Origin: Peromyscus leucopus
Taxonomy: Eukaryota > Chordata > Mammalia > Rodentia > Cricetidae
DNA length: 64,000 nt
Direction: 5' to 3'
Assembly (NCBI RefSeq): GCF_004664715.2
Contig: NC_051067.1
Location: 67,722,982-67,786,981, forward strand
The notes under the pieces are model-generated. The model saw only the letters and a program-made list of their open reading frames with translations. It had not been told where the DNA came from and did no database searches. The translations under genes and the position numbers were made by a program. How positions within the stretch are numbered: the first letter of the stretch is position 1; each line of letters opens with the position of its first letter. Positions 1-11,467 of the stretch are shown here, piece by piece.

Positions 1-1689
1 CTACAAAGAATTAGTGAGGATTATTTGTAGCATATTAATGTCATACCTGGCTCTTACAAAATGTTTGTATTGTTGTTGTTTCCTGCTCCACAGGAAGCAG
101 CTGGCACTCTGGAGCTAGTGTAACTTCTGACAAGGCATTGTGTGAGTATCTCAGAATGTGGTGTCTTCCAAAGCCTCTTGGTCCCTTCATGTCTCCAGAC
201 ATTCTAAGGTATGGTGTTTGAGCTTCCCTCATTCCACATTGCTGTCTGTAGAGTTTTGCTGACTTGCTTTCCTGCTGTCCACCCCACTCAGGGGTGTCTC
301 ACACCCCTGTCTGTCCTCACACCTCCTGTCTCCTTTTCTACACTGTCCCTGGATGCTCACATTCACTCCCATGTGTTGGATTCTGATGTGTTAAATGAAA
401 GCACCAGATCCAGGTCCCCAGCTCTCCCGAGCTTCACATTCACATCCTGCTGCCTACTCTGCCGTCTGATTTGAATGTCCTCCAACCTTTTAAAAAGCTG
501 AGCACACCTTTTCTTTTGCCTCTTTCTCAGCTGCCACCCTTGTGTCCCAGAGTCCATGTTCTTGGACAGTGGGGCCATCATCTATCTACCTTAAACCTCT
601 AGCTTAATTCTTCAGAGTCATGTTGTGAGCCATCTCGTCTGTTGCCTCCACTGCTAGATCAACACCCAGTTCCTGCACGTCCTTAGGGTTGAAGTTCCTT
701 AGTGACATGACACACTTGTGCTTTCTTCTGCATGCCAGGCATAGCAGTTCTTGCCCATCTTTTATTTTTCCTTAGTCTAAAACCTTCACCATTATCTTCC
801 TCAATAATGGAAAATAAAGCTCTTTAGCCACCCCCAATATCTCTATCTCCAAATTGTCCCCAAACATAATGTAAATCTGATGATTAATTTCCCACTTACA
901 AAAGGAAGCGGCCCTTCACTGTCATGGTGGTATAGTTTAAAATCTTTAGCACTGCAGACTTAGATCTTCATTCCTGGCTCCAGTGTCTCTGTCTAACTGC
1001 AATATACATAGACTTTACTCCATCAAACAAGTTGTCAGCTTACCCCGAGACTAGTCTCAACTCAGTATTCAGTTAAAATTTAACACTAATTGATTTTTCA
1101 AAAAAAAACCTCCATGGCTGTATTGCTGCTCTTCACTGAAGTTTTCCAGTAGATAAAGAAAATACCTTGCAGAACTCAGAAGTATTTTCTCTCCAAAACC
1201 TCAGCCTTCGTGGAAGCTGTTCAATGTCGCTCTAGCTTCTCCCTGTTTGACTTTTGGGCTCTCTCTCTGTCATCACCCTGGCTTCATTTGCTCTACTAGC
1301 CCTTTCCAGCTGGGCATCCTCTTCTTCACACTTCTTCAGATCAGAAACTGCAGTCCTAATGATTCAGTGCAATAGAGCATCAAAGTAGAAAAGTAAGCAG
1401 CCAAGAGGGGAGGAGGGAGGGTGATGGAATGTTTGACTCCTCTCTCTCAGGGTTGAACGTTGACTGTAGGGATGCAGAGAAGAGGCCAAGCAGAGACTTG
1501 TTAGGGGCTATCTGAGTAATTCTGAGGAAATAGTGGTTGTTAGGACCGTGGTGGTGGAGAGTTAGATGGTGTCTGTTGGTCAGATTCTAGCTATATATTG
1601 AGAGCCACACCATCAGGAATTTAAGAAAGAGGGATTGGAACACTGGGAGTTTGAATTTGAACAAGGAAGAACTCTCTCTCTCTTTTGCT
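1..1689. other. Intergenic, no feature recognised
   Basis: Mostly single-copy looking AT-balanced sequence. The open frames are short and have no recognisable protein character. No repeat, RNA gene or exon seen. Confidence 0.5.
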
Positions 1690-2013
1690 GTGTATGCCTC
1701 TGTGGTGTATGTGAATACACATGTGCATGTTCTCATGTGTGAATGTACAGGGGTGTGTAGGCACATCTGTGCATCTGGAGACCTGAAGTTGATTTACAGT
1801 GTCTTCCTTGATCCTTCTCTATTTTAATTGAGAGAGGGTATCTTTCGCTAGAACTTACTGGTTCTGTCTAGTCCAGTTAGCTGGATTGCCCTGGGGATCC
1901 CCTATCTTGGCCTCTGTGAGTATTGGGATTAAAAACTGTTGCCCATATCCCAGTATGAGGTTCTGAGGATTCTGAAGTAGCTATAGCTTATCCACTGAAC
2001 TACCTCCCAATCC
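1690..2013 (-). repeat. B3-type SINE, antisense
   Basis: TG-rich end, then the antisense B3 pattern (acctgaagttgatttacag, tctattttaattgagagagg, gctggattgccctgggg), ending at the tRNA-like head read backwards (cactgaactacctcccaat). Rather diverged. Confidence 0.65.
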
Positions 2014-2221
2014 TATAACTCTCTATTAACTAGCCAAAGAAACATTAGATAAAATTAGTTTGAGATATCAGTATCTCAGTTTGGAGCATAACACATTAGA
2101 GACATCTTTTACATCCAAGAAGATATGTCCAGTAGAGATTTAGGTATGGAAGGATGGGAGAGAAGTTTGAACTGACGATCAAGCTTGGGCATCACTAACA
2201 TACATCTTCAGTTTTTAATCT

Positions 2222-2430
2222 GTAGATCATAAACTCTTTGGAGGTCGAACAACCCTTTCACAGGGGTCACATATCAGATATCCTGCATATCAGATATTTA
2301 CATTACAATGCAAAACAGTAGCAAACTTGCAGTTGTGAAGCAGCAAGGAAAATAATTTTATGGTTGGGGTTCACCACAACAGGAGGAACTGTATTAAAGG
2401 GTCACCGCATAGGAAGGTCGAGAACCACTG
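2222..2430 (+). mobile_element. URR1-type hAT MITE, copy 1
   Basis: Contains the URR1 signatures gaccctttcacaggggtc-like, catatcagatatcctgcat and ggaactgtattaaagggtc, and ends with the inverted terminal GAGAACCACTG. It is followed by CTCTAGAC, matching the nTCTAGAn target preferred by hAT-Charlie elements. The left terminus is eroded. Confidence 0.85.
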
Positions 2431-2952
2431 CTCTAGACAGTAAAGCTGTGTAGTTGGTGAAAGGATCACTATGCCAATAGAATAGTGAAAACAGAAACTA
2501 GGGGAGCCCTGACGCCTTCCATCATTACCTGGCCAAAAAACACATGGGAGAATCAGACATGAGGATGAACCACCAGTAAGGTGTGAGGAAATGCAAGAGA
2601 GGGTGGTGTCGGAGAAAACAAAGGAAGTGACCATAAGGAGCAAACGGCAATCACCATGAAGCAGTGGAAGAAGAAACCCTATTAAAATGGGTGCTAGAGA
2701 CCACGGGAGGAGAGCAATTGCATGGCGATGGCAAGCCAGGAGCATAAACAGCTCTTCTGAGGAATTTTGATGAGAGAAGCAGAGAAATTATTAGAAGCCG
2801 AAGTTAGAGAAAATAAATGAGGAGAGGTTGTTGTTGTTGTTAATCTTCTCATTTGTTCTAAGATGGAAGTATGTTTGTGTGTTGATGAGATGGGCCACAG
2901 GAGGGATGAGGATTGTCAAAATAGGAGACGAATGGGAAATTCCTGGATCAAC

Positions 2953-3087
2953 AGGGGATGATGGTACAACCTAAGACCTCAACACTCAGGAGTCAGGAGC
3001 GGAAAGATGGTGCGTTTGAGACCAGGCTGGGCTATATAATGAGATGCTATCTCACAAAGAAAACAGAAAGGGGAAAAAAAAATAAAG
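2953..3087 (+). repeat. B1 SINE, diverged
   Basis: B1-like order: gatggtacaacctaagacc, ggagtcaggagcggaaagatgg, gagaccaggctgggctatat, then gctatctcacaaag and an A-rich tail. Confidence 0.65.
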
Positions 3088-4947
3088 TTTCTTGACCAAC
3101 ATCTCTGAGCTGGTAAAAGAACACAGAATCTGTTGTGTAGGCGCTGGGTGTGTTAGTCTATCTGTATTAACAGAACTGAGATTTATCTTGATTTGCCTTA
3201 AGCAGAACAAAGCTTTACTTGTGATTGATGTTAAATGGGTGTTTAGCTAACAGTTTGCTCTTTTGTTATTGAAGCAAAGGAGGAATGCTTACTCTTTTGT
3301 TTTCTCTTTCTCTCTCATTTTCTCCATCTCATTTATACTGCAGTTCTTTACAGCGTGTCCTGAGCATTCTCATAAGTAGGGAAAAGTGAGGGCGTAGGGA
3401 AGAGAGAGGGGAGAGAACGTCATGGAACCATCACTTGGTTATATGACAGACAGAAGTGAAGCCCACCTGCCAGGATAATCTACCTGTCAATCATGGGATG
3501 GTCCTTGCCTCTTATGGCTTCATCACTGGTAGAGGGGACTTTTTCCGGCCCACTGCTCTGATGTGACAATGTTTACTTCTCTTTGATTCTGTTCTTGTGT
3601 TTCCAGCTGTCTTTCTACCCACACACAGAGCAGCTGATTTCTTCTATGGGACAAAATTTATTTTCCTTATAAAACTTAAATGTGCTTTGTAATACTAGTT
3701 CACTTCCTGTCTCATGTCCATATAGACAATTCTAAACACTGGTGAGGATGCAGTCTTCATAGAAACTTCCCTTCCTAACATTGTTCTCCAAATAAATGCC
3801 TTCGCTATTTATTCCTTTTTTATTGCCAGAATTTCCAGTAAAGAATCAAGTGAGACCACTGTTAACCTACCTGAAGAATAATTTAGGAGGAGTGGCATGT
3901 GTTACTATTATAAATTGGTTAAGTTTTGATGACCTTGAGTGCATGGAAAGTGGTACAAACTGTGGGAAAGTTGTGATGCCTCATCTGTCCATGTCCCAGG
4001 GTGACATTCCATGGGTAGCCCATGGAATTCCAGAGAGGAGTTTATCTGGGCTATTTTAAGGTTTCCCTAAGCCGGGGCCTCTGAATTCAACAACTAGCCT
4101 AGAGAGTACAAGTGAATAACACACTCTCATGCATCTAGAACTTTCTCTTACTTGAAAGATGCAGGTTCTTGCCACATTCTGACACAACTTAATACATTAT
4201 GTCACATGCCCTACATTTCAAAATATGACCTTTCAACTCAACACTGGGGTTCTTCATTGAATTAGAGATGACAACCCAAATCCTCTTGAGGAAGAAGCTA
4301 GTCGAGGTTATGTCCGGTGGGTTCTCCTGAGTTAGGATAAGATACACAACACAAGACCAATTGTGCATAGGAGTTGTTATGTGGTCTGATACACAGGACA
4401 GTTTGAGCTGATTTTTTGCTCAGTCTTGTATTTTAATAGAGAAATGTTGAAAGAATTAGTTACAAATATGAAAAATGTGAAGTCACCATGAAAGTAAGAG
4501 TATCCAGAAAAACTGTCCTAAGCCAAGGGTACCAAGTTTACAGGGAAATGGCATTATGGGTAATGTCAACATCTGTGTGCAGAGAAGACCTCAAGGCTAC
4601 AGCAGAGAAGTCTTCATATTAGGATAAAGAAGCCAAAGAGTTAACTAGCTATGGGGGGCGGGGGGCTCTAGTATCCAGGGCCTCAATCACTTATATAAGA
4701 AAAGAAATAGAATTCTGTAAATATAAAGCCACTGAAGGCTATCTCAGATTCCAGGTTAAGAGCACATTGGTCATAGGTTTTGAAACTCTAACCTTATTGG
4801 AATCATGGAAAATCAGTCTGGCCTAATCACTAATCAGCATTAGTTTCTATCGGTATCATAATCAAGTTGCTGAGCTTCCTTAAAATAAACATCATCTGTT
4901 CTGTATGAGATATTTCACAACAGAATTTCATTAAAATACATGTTTTA
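3088..4947. other. Intergenic, no feature recognised
   Basis: AT-rich single-copy looking sequence. It has an 87-codon frame at 3796-4059 with no recognisable domain, and a short G run near 4654. No gene or repeat that I can support. Confidence 0.45.
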
Positions 4948-5306
4948 GGCTGGCGGAAGGGCTCCTTTGCTAAGTTGTCACTTGCTTCACAAGTGTGCAA
5001 TCCTGAGTTCAGGTATCTGGTTAAAAATCCAGGTACATGGTTCATGCCTGTAATCTCTGTGATAGAAAAAAGGGAGGCAGAGACAGGAGGACCCCTGGAG
5101 CTAGCTGGCTCACTAGCTTAGCATTCTTGGTAAATCTGGAGTCAGCTGGCTGGCTAACATTGCCTCCTTGGTGAATTTTCAGGCCAATAAGAGACCCTCT
5201 CTCAAACAAAAAATTGAAAAATGGCATCAGGAATGACACTAGAAGTTGTCCTCAAGCCTCAGCCTTCATGAGCACACAGATGGCCCCAGACACATGAACA
5301 ACCCCC

Positions 5307-5307
<1 letters not shown>
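4948..5307 (+). repeat. B3-type SINE, sense
   Basis: Starts ggctggcggaagggctcc, then cacaagtgtgcaatcctgag, catgcctgtaatctctgtg, gaggcagagacaggagga and gagaccctctctcaaac. The middle looks partly duplicated (two 'agctggctcact/agctggctggct' blocks). It ends in the CA repeat. Confidence 0.75.

Positions 5308-5357
<50 letters not shown>
5308..5357 (+). repeat. (CA)n microsatellite
   Basis: About 24 perfect CA units at the 3' tail of the B3 element. Confidence 0.97.
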
Positions 5358-5359
<2 letters not shown>

Positions 5360-5739
5360 TCTGATGCTTACATCAAACACATTGAGAGCAATACAAGCAG
5401 ATTGTATTTATTTTTTCCTTATCATTGTGGCAACAAGAAAAATATTGAATGCACTAATGAATCTACTAATTAATTTGGTTCTGTCTCCTACTAAAAAGGA
5501 ATGCAGATAGTGTCCACTATTAAAATACTTTGTGAAGCATGGAGATAATATTATGGGGTTTAAAGTTGCTTTTTTATGCATCATGTATTTTCTTGGCACT
5601 TGTCTGCTATAGTATTGGGGGGAAAAGGCATAGAGAGAAAAAAACAGTAAAAGAAAAGCATTAGTAGTAATGCATTATGTTTAAGCTCAGTGCCTATATG
5701 AGACTGCATATGAATTATAGGTTGCAGCTTTATGTCTTA

Positions 5740-6053
5740 GTGACTTTTGCTGTTGGAAAGTTTGTTTGGTTTCATAGATTGAGGTGCCATCCATTATGGT
5801 GGACATGTCTTGGTGGCCAGTGCTTGGGCAGCCAGTTACATTGCGTCCATAGCTAAGGAGGCAGAGAAGGATTGACGCCCATGCCCAGCGAGCTTTCTCC
5901 TTTTTATGCAGTGTAAGACTTGAGCCAAGGGGATGGTACTGCCCACTTTAGGGTGGGTCTTCTTACTTCAGTTAACCTCAAAGATTAAACTTTTACATGC
6001 ATGCCCAGAGGCTTGACTATAGATCCCGTCAAAGTGATAATTGTTATTAACCA
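5740..6053 (-). repeat. High-copy rodent repeat, antisense (family unresolved)
   Basis: Matches the antisense pattern of a common rodent element: gatggtactgcccac, agggtgggtcttcttac, cagttaacctcaaagat, gatcccgtcaaagtgataat. It resembles the repeats at 10682 and 23660. I cannot name the family with certainty; MaLR-like or RMER-like is likely. Confidence 0.5.
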
Positions 6054-6317
6054 TTACACTTCAATACAGTCAAAGGATAATTTTTTTCTTTGTGGTTAAT
6101 ATTTTGGGGTACCTTTTCATAAATTTTTACCTATCCCAAAGTAAAATATTCTTGTTTTATTCTAGAATCTTATGCTTTTTCTTTTACATTTATCTCAATA
6201 ATCTACCTTGGGACAGATTTATATTATGATGTAAGGTGGTACAAATCAAGATTAATTTCATATTCCTTCTTCATATATTATTATTAACCCTAGTATTTAT
6301 TGAAAGACAGTACTTCC

Positions 6318-6538
6318 AGGGATGGAGAGATGGCTCCACTGGTCAAGTGCTTGCCACACAAACATGAAAACCTGAGCTTGATTCAACAAAGCAGGAAAGC
6401 TGGTCTCAAAATAAAACAGATAATGTTCCCTAAAGAATGAAAGCTTAGGTTGTCCTATGCCCTCCACATCAGGACATGTGCATATGCCATAAACACGCAC
6501 ATACATGTACATGCATACGCGCATGTACATGCATACAC
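6318..6538 (+). repeat. B2/B3-type SINE, sense, internally shortened
   Basis: tRNA-like head gatggagagatggctccac and gtcaagtgcttgccac, then a shortened body and an alternating purine-pyrimidine tail (acatgtacatgcatac). Confidence 0.7.
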
Positions 6539-6569
6539 CTAATCAAATAATCATACAAATGTTGGTGCT

Positions 6570-7040
6570 GTAGTCTAGTTTTTATTCCCCCAATTCACAA
6601 TGAAACCTAACACTCATTGTGATCATATGAACTGGAGCCTTTGGGAAGGATTAAGTGATCACTGCTCCACTCTAATGAATGGATTGGTATCTTCAAGAAG
6701 GAGGTGTAAGGAACTGTTTGAGGTGGTACAGGTATGTAATCCCAGCACCTAGGAGTCAAAGGAGGAGGATGGCAAGCTCAATGAGAGCCTGAGCTAAATA
6801 CCAAGACACTGTTCAAAAAACAACAAAGGTCCCCACCGGAGATCACTACCCACTGCTGCATGACATCAGGGTATATAGAAGATACAGCAGCTAGAAACAA
6901 GCCCTCAGCAGACATTCACACTGCTGGTACATTGATCATGGACTTCTCGGCCACCAGAGCTGCACAAAATACTTTTCCATAATTTTTTCACTTCCCAGCT
7001 CAAGGCATTTTGTTATAGATACCTAAGTAGACTAAGGCAG
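6570..7040 (+). mobile_element. MLT1-type MaLR LTR, ancient, split by a B1
   Basis: Pattern of a mammalian MaLR LTR: ggagcctttgggaaggatt, ctaatgaatggattggtatc, then after an insertion aagccctcagcagacattc, gatcatggacttctcggcc, and ends ttttgttatagatacc...gactaaggcag. The B1 at 6721-6829 interrupts it. Confidence 0.7.
6721..6829 (+). repeat. B1-like SINE inside MLT1 LTR
   Basis: Shows aggtatgtaatcccagcacc, gaggaggatggcaagctc, gagctaaataccaagac and an A-rich tail. Confidence 0.65.
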
Positions 7041-7377
7041 TAGATCTGCTTCTAGGCTGTCTTTTTTTTTCCTCCAGTTTTATATATAGGAGAAATACCA
7101 AGTTTCCTGTTACTAAAATGATATATCAAGAAAGCTACAGCGAAAGGAAGGATATTTGTAAACAATATGAGAAACATTGCTAGTACCCAGAATTCTTGCA
7201 AATGAGTTAAGAAAAACAAAAATACAAAACAGAAACAGAAAGAGAAAAAAAAAAAAAAAACACACCACCACCAGAAAACTCAACAGAAACATAGACAAGA
7301 AGACTGGAACATAGGCTCTTTAAGAGAGGCCACACAAATGGCTAAAACCATGGTGCTTGTGTCTTTTTATTTTATCG
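7041..7377. other. Intergenic, A-rich stretch
   Basis: No gene seen. It has an adenine run at about 7243-7261 after AG-rich sequence, possibly an old retroelement tail; the parent element is not identifiable. Confidence 0.4.
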
Positions 7378-7560
7378 TCTTCTTTTTATTGAAAAGAGAT
7401 TTTTCTCACATAATATGTCTTGATTACAGTTTCCCCTCCCTCTGCCTCCCCACCTGCTCTCCCATGCAGATCCACTCCCTTTCTGTCTCTCAGGCTTCCC
7501 CTGTTGTGACACAACCTCTTGTTCTTGTGGTATTATTTCCTTTACCTTGAGTCTCTCTTT
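7378..7560 (-). mobile_element. L1 3'-end fragment, antisense
   Basis: Antisense rodent L1 3' UTR style: ttttattgaaaagagattt, then gtttcccctccctctgcctc and gcagatccactccctttct. The 5' extent is truncated. Confidence 0.6.
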
Positions 7561-7799
7561 GGAACCGGGGCCTTGAAACATGCTATAAATTGTTGATGCT
7601 CCGACTATCATTATGAAGTAATACGCTATCCTTCGTCTGTAACTAAGGAGCATTTTGCCTTCTAGGCTCTATGAAGCTCTAGCAAGCCAATTAATTTCAG
7701 TGTAGGAAAAATCCCAAGCCCTTTCATGTTTTCGACACTCTGTGCTCTCTAGACTAGCTAAAAGTAAGAAAATTGACATCCAGTACTGGAAAAGATAGA

Positions 7800-8015
7800 A
7801 ACCAGATAAACCTCCCCGCTTGTGGAACCCAGACAGATACTTCCACACTGGAAAACTGGATGAGTGTTTCTACTAAAGCTGAGCATCATATCCAGTAAAT
7901 TCCCCTTCCGGGTTTATTCCCCACAAAACGATGTATCTGTGTGTTTACCAAAACCATGCTTGAGAATGTTCACAGCTGCAACCCTGATGGTGTCCCAAAT
8001 CTTATTCAACCATAG
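7800..8015 (+). mobile_element. Ancient L1 (L1M-type) fragment, sense, part 1
   Basis: Decayed L1 3' ORF2 region: actggaaaactggatgag, tttctactaaagctgagc, ccgggtttattccccac, gagaatgttcacagctgc. The parallel piece at 8715 continues it, so the block between is a later insertion. Confidence 0.55.
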
Positions 8016-8253
8016 TGACACAGGAAAATGATGGTGTCTTTGAGAATAACAGTCTTTCCTAAGAAGCTTGGGTGGGCTTAGTTCAGAGAGCCAGGGTCCC
8101 AGAAATGGAACAGTCACCAAAGTCTTCTTTGGCCAGTGGCTTTCAGGTTCTTGTCTCATGAATTTGAAGAATGAAATTCACAGACCACAGAGGGTGAGGG
8201 TCTGAAGGAAATACAGAAGTATTATTATAGGGAGCTTAAGGGAAAGGAGGGAG

Positions 8254-8306
<53 letters not shown>

Positions 8307-8714
8307 CAGAGACAGAGAAAGAGAAAGAGAAAGAGAAAGAGAAAGAGAAAGAGAAAGAGAAAGAGGTAGAGAAAGGGAAAGAGAGAACACCGAGCTTCTA
8401 TATAGCAGGAGGGATCCCAGGACATAGGGTACTGTCAAGCTGCTAGTCTGGAGCCTTTATAAAGCCTTTATGACCCCAAATAGGTGAGATATGAGGAGGG
8501 AGATGGGCTGGTCAGTCCTTATGGCCCACCTTGGTGTCCAAGTGCCTCCTCTAAGTGTCAGTCATATAGTCGTATACAGCCTCTAGGTGCTCATTTAGGA
8601 AATAAGAAACATTCCTGACTCTCCTGCCCTTCAACATGGACATTCTCAGAACACTGACCTTGAGGTCCCTATCCGATTGACCAATTTCCATCTCCTGTTC
8701 TGATCAGTGGAACC
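8016..8714. other. Unassigned insert with GA-rich microsatellite
   Basis: Separates two pieces of one ancient L1. It contains a compound (GA)n / (GAGACA)n / (GAAAGA)n tract at about 8248-8383; both strands are open there purely from composition. The rest may be an old LTR, but I cannot place it. Confidence 0.5.
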
Positions 8715-8930
8715 AGCAGATAACTTATCAATGGAATACTAGAAGGCAATGAGAGGGAATGCTCATGTACGTTATTCCATGGATGGAGCTCCAAACATAA
8801 CCAAGAAAAGCAATATGCCAACAAATCTGAACCGTGGTATATTCTGAAACTGGAAAGCTAAAATATAGTGTTAGTCTTGATAGAGGTTTTCTCTGGCAGG
8901 GAGCAACAGCAGTTGAGGGAGTGATGTGTT
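8715..8930 (+). mobile_element. Ancient L1 (L1M-type) fragment, sense, part 2
   Basis: Shows aatggaatactagaaggc, gagagggaatgctcatg, ccatggatggagctccaaac and aatatagtgttagtcttg, matching a decayed L1 3' end downstream of part 1. Confidence 0.55.
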
Positions 8931-8984
8931 TCCTAATATGCTAATACATTTTCTCTGTTTTTGTTTGTTTGTTTTCTCATACTG

Positions 8985-9097
8985 TAGCTCCAGTGGGCAT
9001 AGAACTCATGATATAGGCCAGGCTGGTCTCAAAGTTGTGGCAACCCCCCTGCCTCAGCCTCACAAATGTCAGGATTATAGGCCTGTAGCCTCAAAGC
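8985..9097 (-). repeat. B1-like SINE, antisense
   Basis: Shows catagaactcatgatatagg, ccaggctggtctcaaag, cctgcctcagcctcac and tcaggattataggcctg. Diverged. Confidence 0.6.
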
Positions 9098-9631
9098 TGA
9101 GTACAGGGGCACAGTATCTGTTCTCTGTTATTTGAAAATGCATCAAGCTGTGCACTAAGGACTCCTATATTTGCCTGTAAGTAGGCTGCATTTCAATGAA
9201 ATGACAACGGGGTGGGGGTGGGGGGAACCATAACTTGGAGGACTTTTAGAGTGCTGTGTTACTTCAAGATAGTAATTCTATCTAGTTATTATCTCATTTA
9301 AGATAAAACTGTAATTTGGAGCTCCAGTGGGTTTAGGAGACATGGCTCAAAAATTCCATAAAATCCCACAATAATCACAGTGGTAAGATTGCTTGAGGTC
9401 CAGATGTTTTCATCTCCCCATGTCTTTGTGAATAATTCACACTTCTCCACTGAAATGCTGTAATAGATTATAGAATGAATGATACTAATTGAGATTATAG
9501 TCATGAAAATAAAAGCCAGTGAGTTCACTTAAATTCATCTAGAACAAATAGAGAAGCATGGTTCCTTTGGGATTTCATGCCACTACTGACACAGCTAGGA
9601 AGCATCTTTTACTTCTTTTTTATTTTTTTTA

Positions 9632-9839
9632 CATTTTAAGCACATGGGTATTTTGGCTGCACATATGTCTGTGTACCATGGGCATGCAATACCCTCAGAG
9701 TCTAAAAGAGGGCCTTGAATCCCTTGGAACTGGAGTTACAGATGGTTGTGAACCTCCACATCAATGCTAGCAATTGAACCCTGGATCTTCTGCAAGAGCA
9801 GCTAGTGCTCTTAACCACTGAGCTGTCTCTTGAGGCCCC
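9632..9839 (-). repeat. B2 SINE, antisense
   Basis: Shows cccttggaactggagttac, cagatggttgtgaacc, caattgaaccctggatcttc, gcaagagcagctagtgctc and ttaaccactgagctgtctc. The tail side is poly-T. Confidence 0.88.
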
Positions 9840-10479
9840 ATCTTTCATTTCTTGATATGAAAAAATAATAACCACTACTGTGGGTTTCCTACCTGTAAGC
9901 AACTTCAGTCACTAAAGGGTACCATGCCATCCTTCAAACTTTACAAGAGCCCCATAGTGTTCTAGAGTCCTTGAACTCTGCACAGCCCATACCCCAGCAC
10001 CACACTTCCATCGTTCAGTACTTTAGAACATCATCATACCTAAATGGACAGAGCAAGAGGACAGCACATCAAGGTAAGGATTTAAGAAATGAATTTCAAG
10101 TTTTAAAAAATGGTGAAAACAGCTCCGTTTCTCTAAAATGTTCTCTACAAAACTCTGAAGTGATTATTTATTAGACTTGCTCATTTGTTCTGACTCATCC
10201 GCCATTTAAAACTGTTAGACAAAAGTAACAACACAGTTAGTCCAAGTTTGTCAAATCGGACAGTACAGAATTGTCTGAACTACAGAAAAATCCTTATTTG
10301 TTGAGACTAGAACTTACTATTATTGCATAATATTAAATAAATGAAGTAATTAGCATTTTCCATCACACTGTTTTAATCTGTTCCTTTGAACTCTCCATTT
10401 TGGGAGTTGGTGGTAGATGTGTCTACATGTTTCTAATTCTTTGCTTCTTTTTTTTTTTAATTTTTATTTTATTTTATTT
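9840..10479. other. Intergenic, no feature recognised
   Basis: Single-copy looking AT-rich sequence; the one short open frame (9971-10174) has no recognisable character. Confidence 0.45.
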
Positions 10480-10623
10480 TTTCAAGACAGGGTTTCTCCG
10501 TGTAGTTTTGGTGTCCGTCCTGGATCTCACTTTGTAGACCTGGCTGGCCTTGAACTCACAGACATCTGCCTGGCTCTGCCTCCTGAGTACTGGGATTAAA
10601 GGCGTTCGCCACCACCGCCTGAC
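10480..10623 (-). repeat. B1 SINE, antisense, cricetid-style
   Basis: Nearly complete: ttcaagacagggtttctcc, agacctggctggccttg, aactcacagacatctgcc, gtactgggattaaaggcg, ttcgccaccaccgcc. Among the better preserved B1 copies here. Confidence 0.92.
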
Positions 10624-10681
10624 TTGTTTCTAACTCTTTTTATTTCTATTTTTTTATTTTTATTTTTGGCGGGGGGATGAC

Positions 10682-11467
10682 AATTTGACACACTTGGAAA
10701 GAGGGAATCTCAATTGAGAAATTGCCTCCATCAGATTGACCTGTGGGCATGTCTATGGGAAATTTTCTGAATTGCTAATTGATGCAGAAGGGCCCAGTCC
10801 ACTGTGGATGGAGCTGTAGATGTAACCAACCGTCTTATTAAAATAAGAAACACAGAGCCAATGTAAAAGAGAAAGCCGAGAGGTCAGAGCTCAGAGCTAA
10901 AATCTTACCTCCCACAGTGCTCCTAGCTTCCCCTAGAGAGAGCTTCTTCCTGTGTGTCTGTCTTTAAATAGTCTTTCTGTTCTGCCTTTTCATTGGTTGT
11001 AAACCCAACCACATGACTGCCTCGTCACTGCCTGTAAGTACCTCCCTCCAGGTCTTAAAGGCGTGTGTCTCCAATACTGGCTGTATCCCTGAACACACAG
11101 AAATCTACCTAGCTCTTCTAACCACCACACTCTTGCTATGGCTCTAATAGCTCTGACCCCAGGGCAACTTTATTTATTAACATAAAATTGAAATCACATT
11201 TCAGTACAAATAAAATATCACCATATGGAGCCATTGTTGGGCAGATGGATCTAGACTATAGAAACAAAAAGATAGCTGAGCAAGCCAATAATCCATGTTT
11301 CTTTGTGGTCTTTAACTTTAGTTCCCGCTTCCAGGTATCTGCCTTGAGTTCCTGCCTTGGCTTCCCCTGGTAAGAAATTCTAACATGTAAGCCAAATAAG
11401 CCCTCTCCTTCCCATGCTGCTTTTGATCACAGTGTTTATCACAGCAACAGAAAGCAATCTAGAACAG
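10682..11467 (+). repeat. High-copy rodent repeat, sense, split by an LTR
   Basis: 5' part at 10682-10814 (gaatctcaattgagaaattg, gaagggcccagtccactg) and 3' part at 11225-11467 (agatagctgagcaagcc, tgtaagccaaataagcc, tttatcacagcaacag) together give one continuous element of a common rodent family. The LTR at 10815-11224 sits inside it. Family name not certain. Confidence 0.7.
10815..11224 (-). mobile_element. ERV-type solo LTR with target duplication
   Basis: About 410 bp, minus orientation: on that strand it starts (A)TGGTGATATTTTATTTG, carries AATAAATAAAGTTGCC and ends ATCTACA. ATGGAGC flanks it directly at 10808-10814 and again at 11225-11231, a 7-bp direct repeat. It interrupts an older rodent repeat that resumes on the far side, so the insertion is younger. 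No internal viral genes are present. Confidence 0.8.

Noticed and set aside
9632..9839. tRNA-like sequence in B2/B3 SINEs, here and elsewhere
   Set aside because: These are SINE heads derived from tRNA, with degraded arms and SINE tails, not functional tRNA genes.
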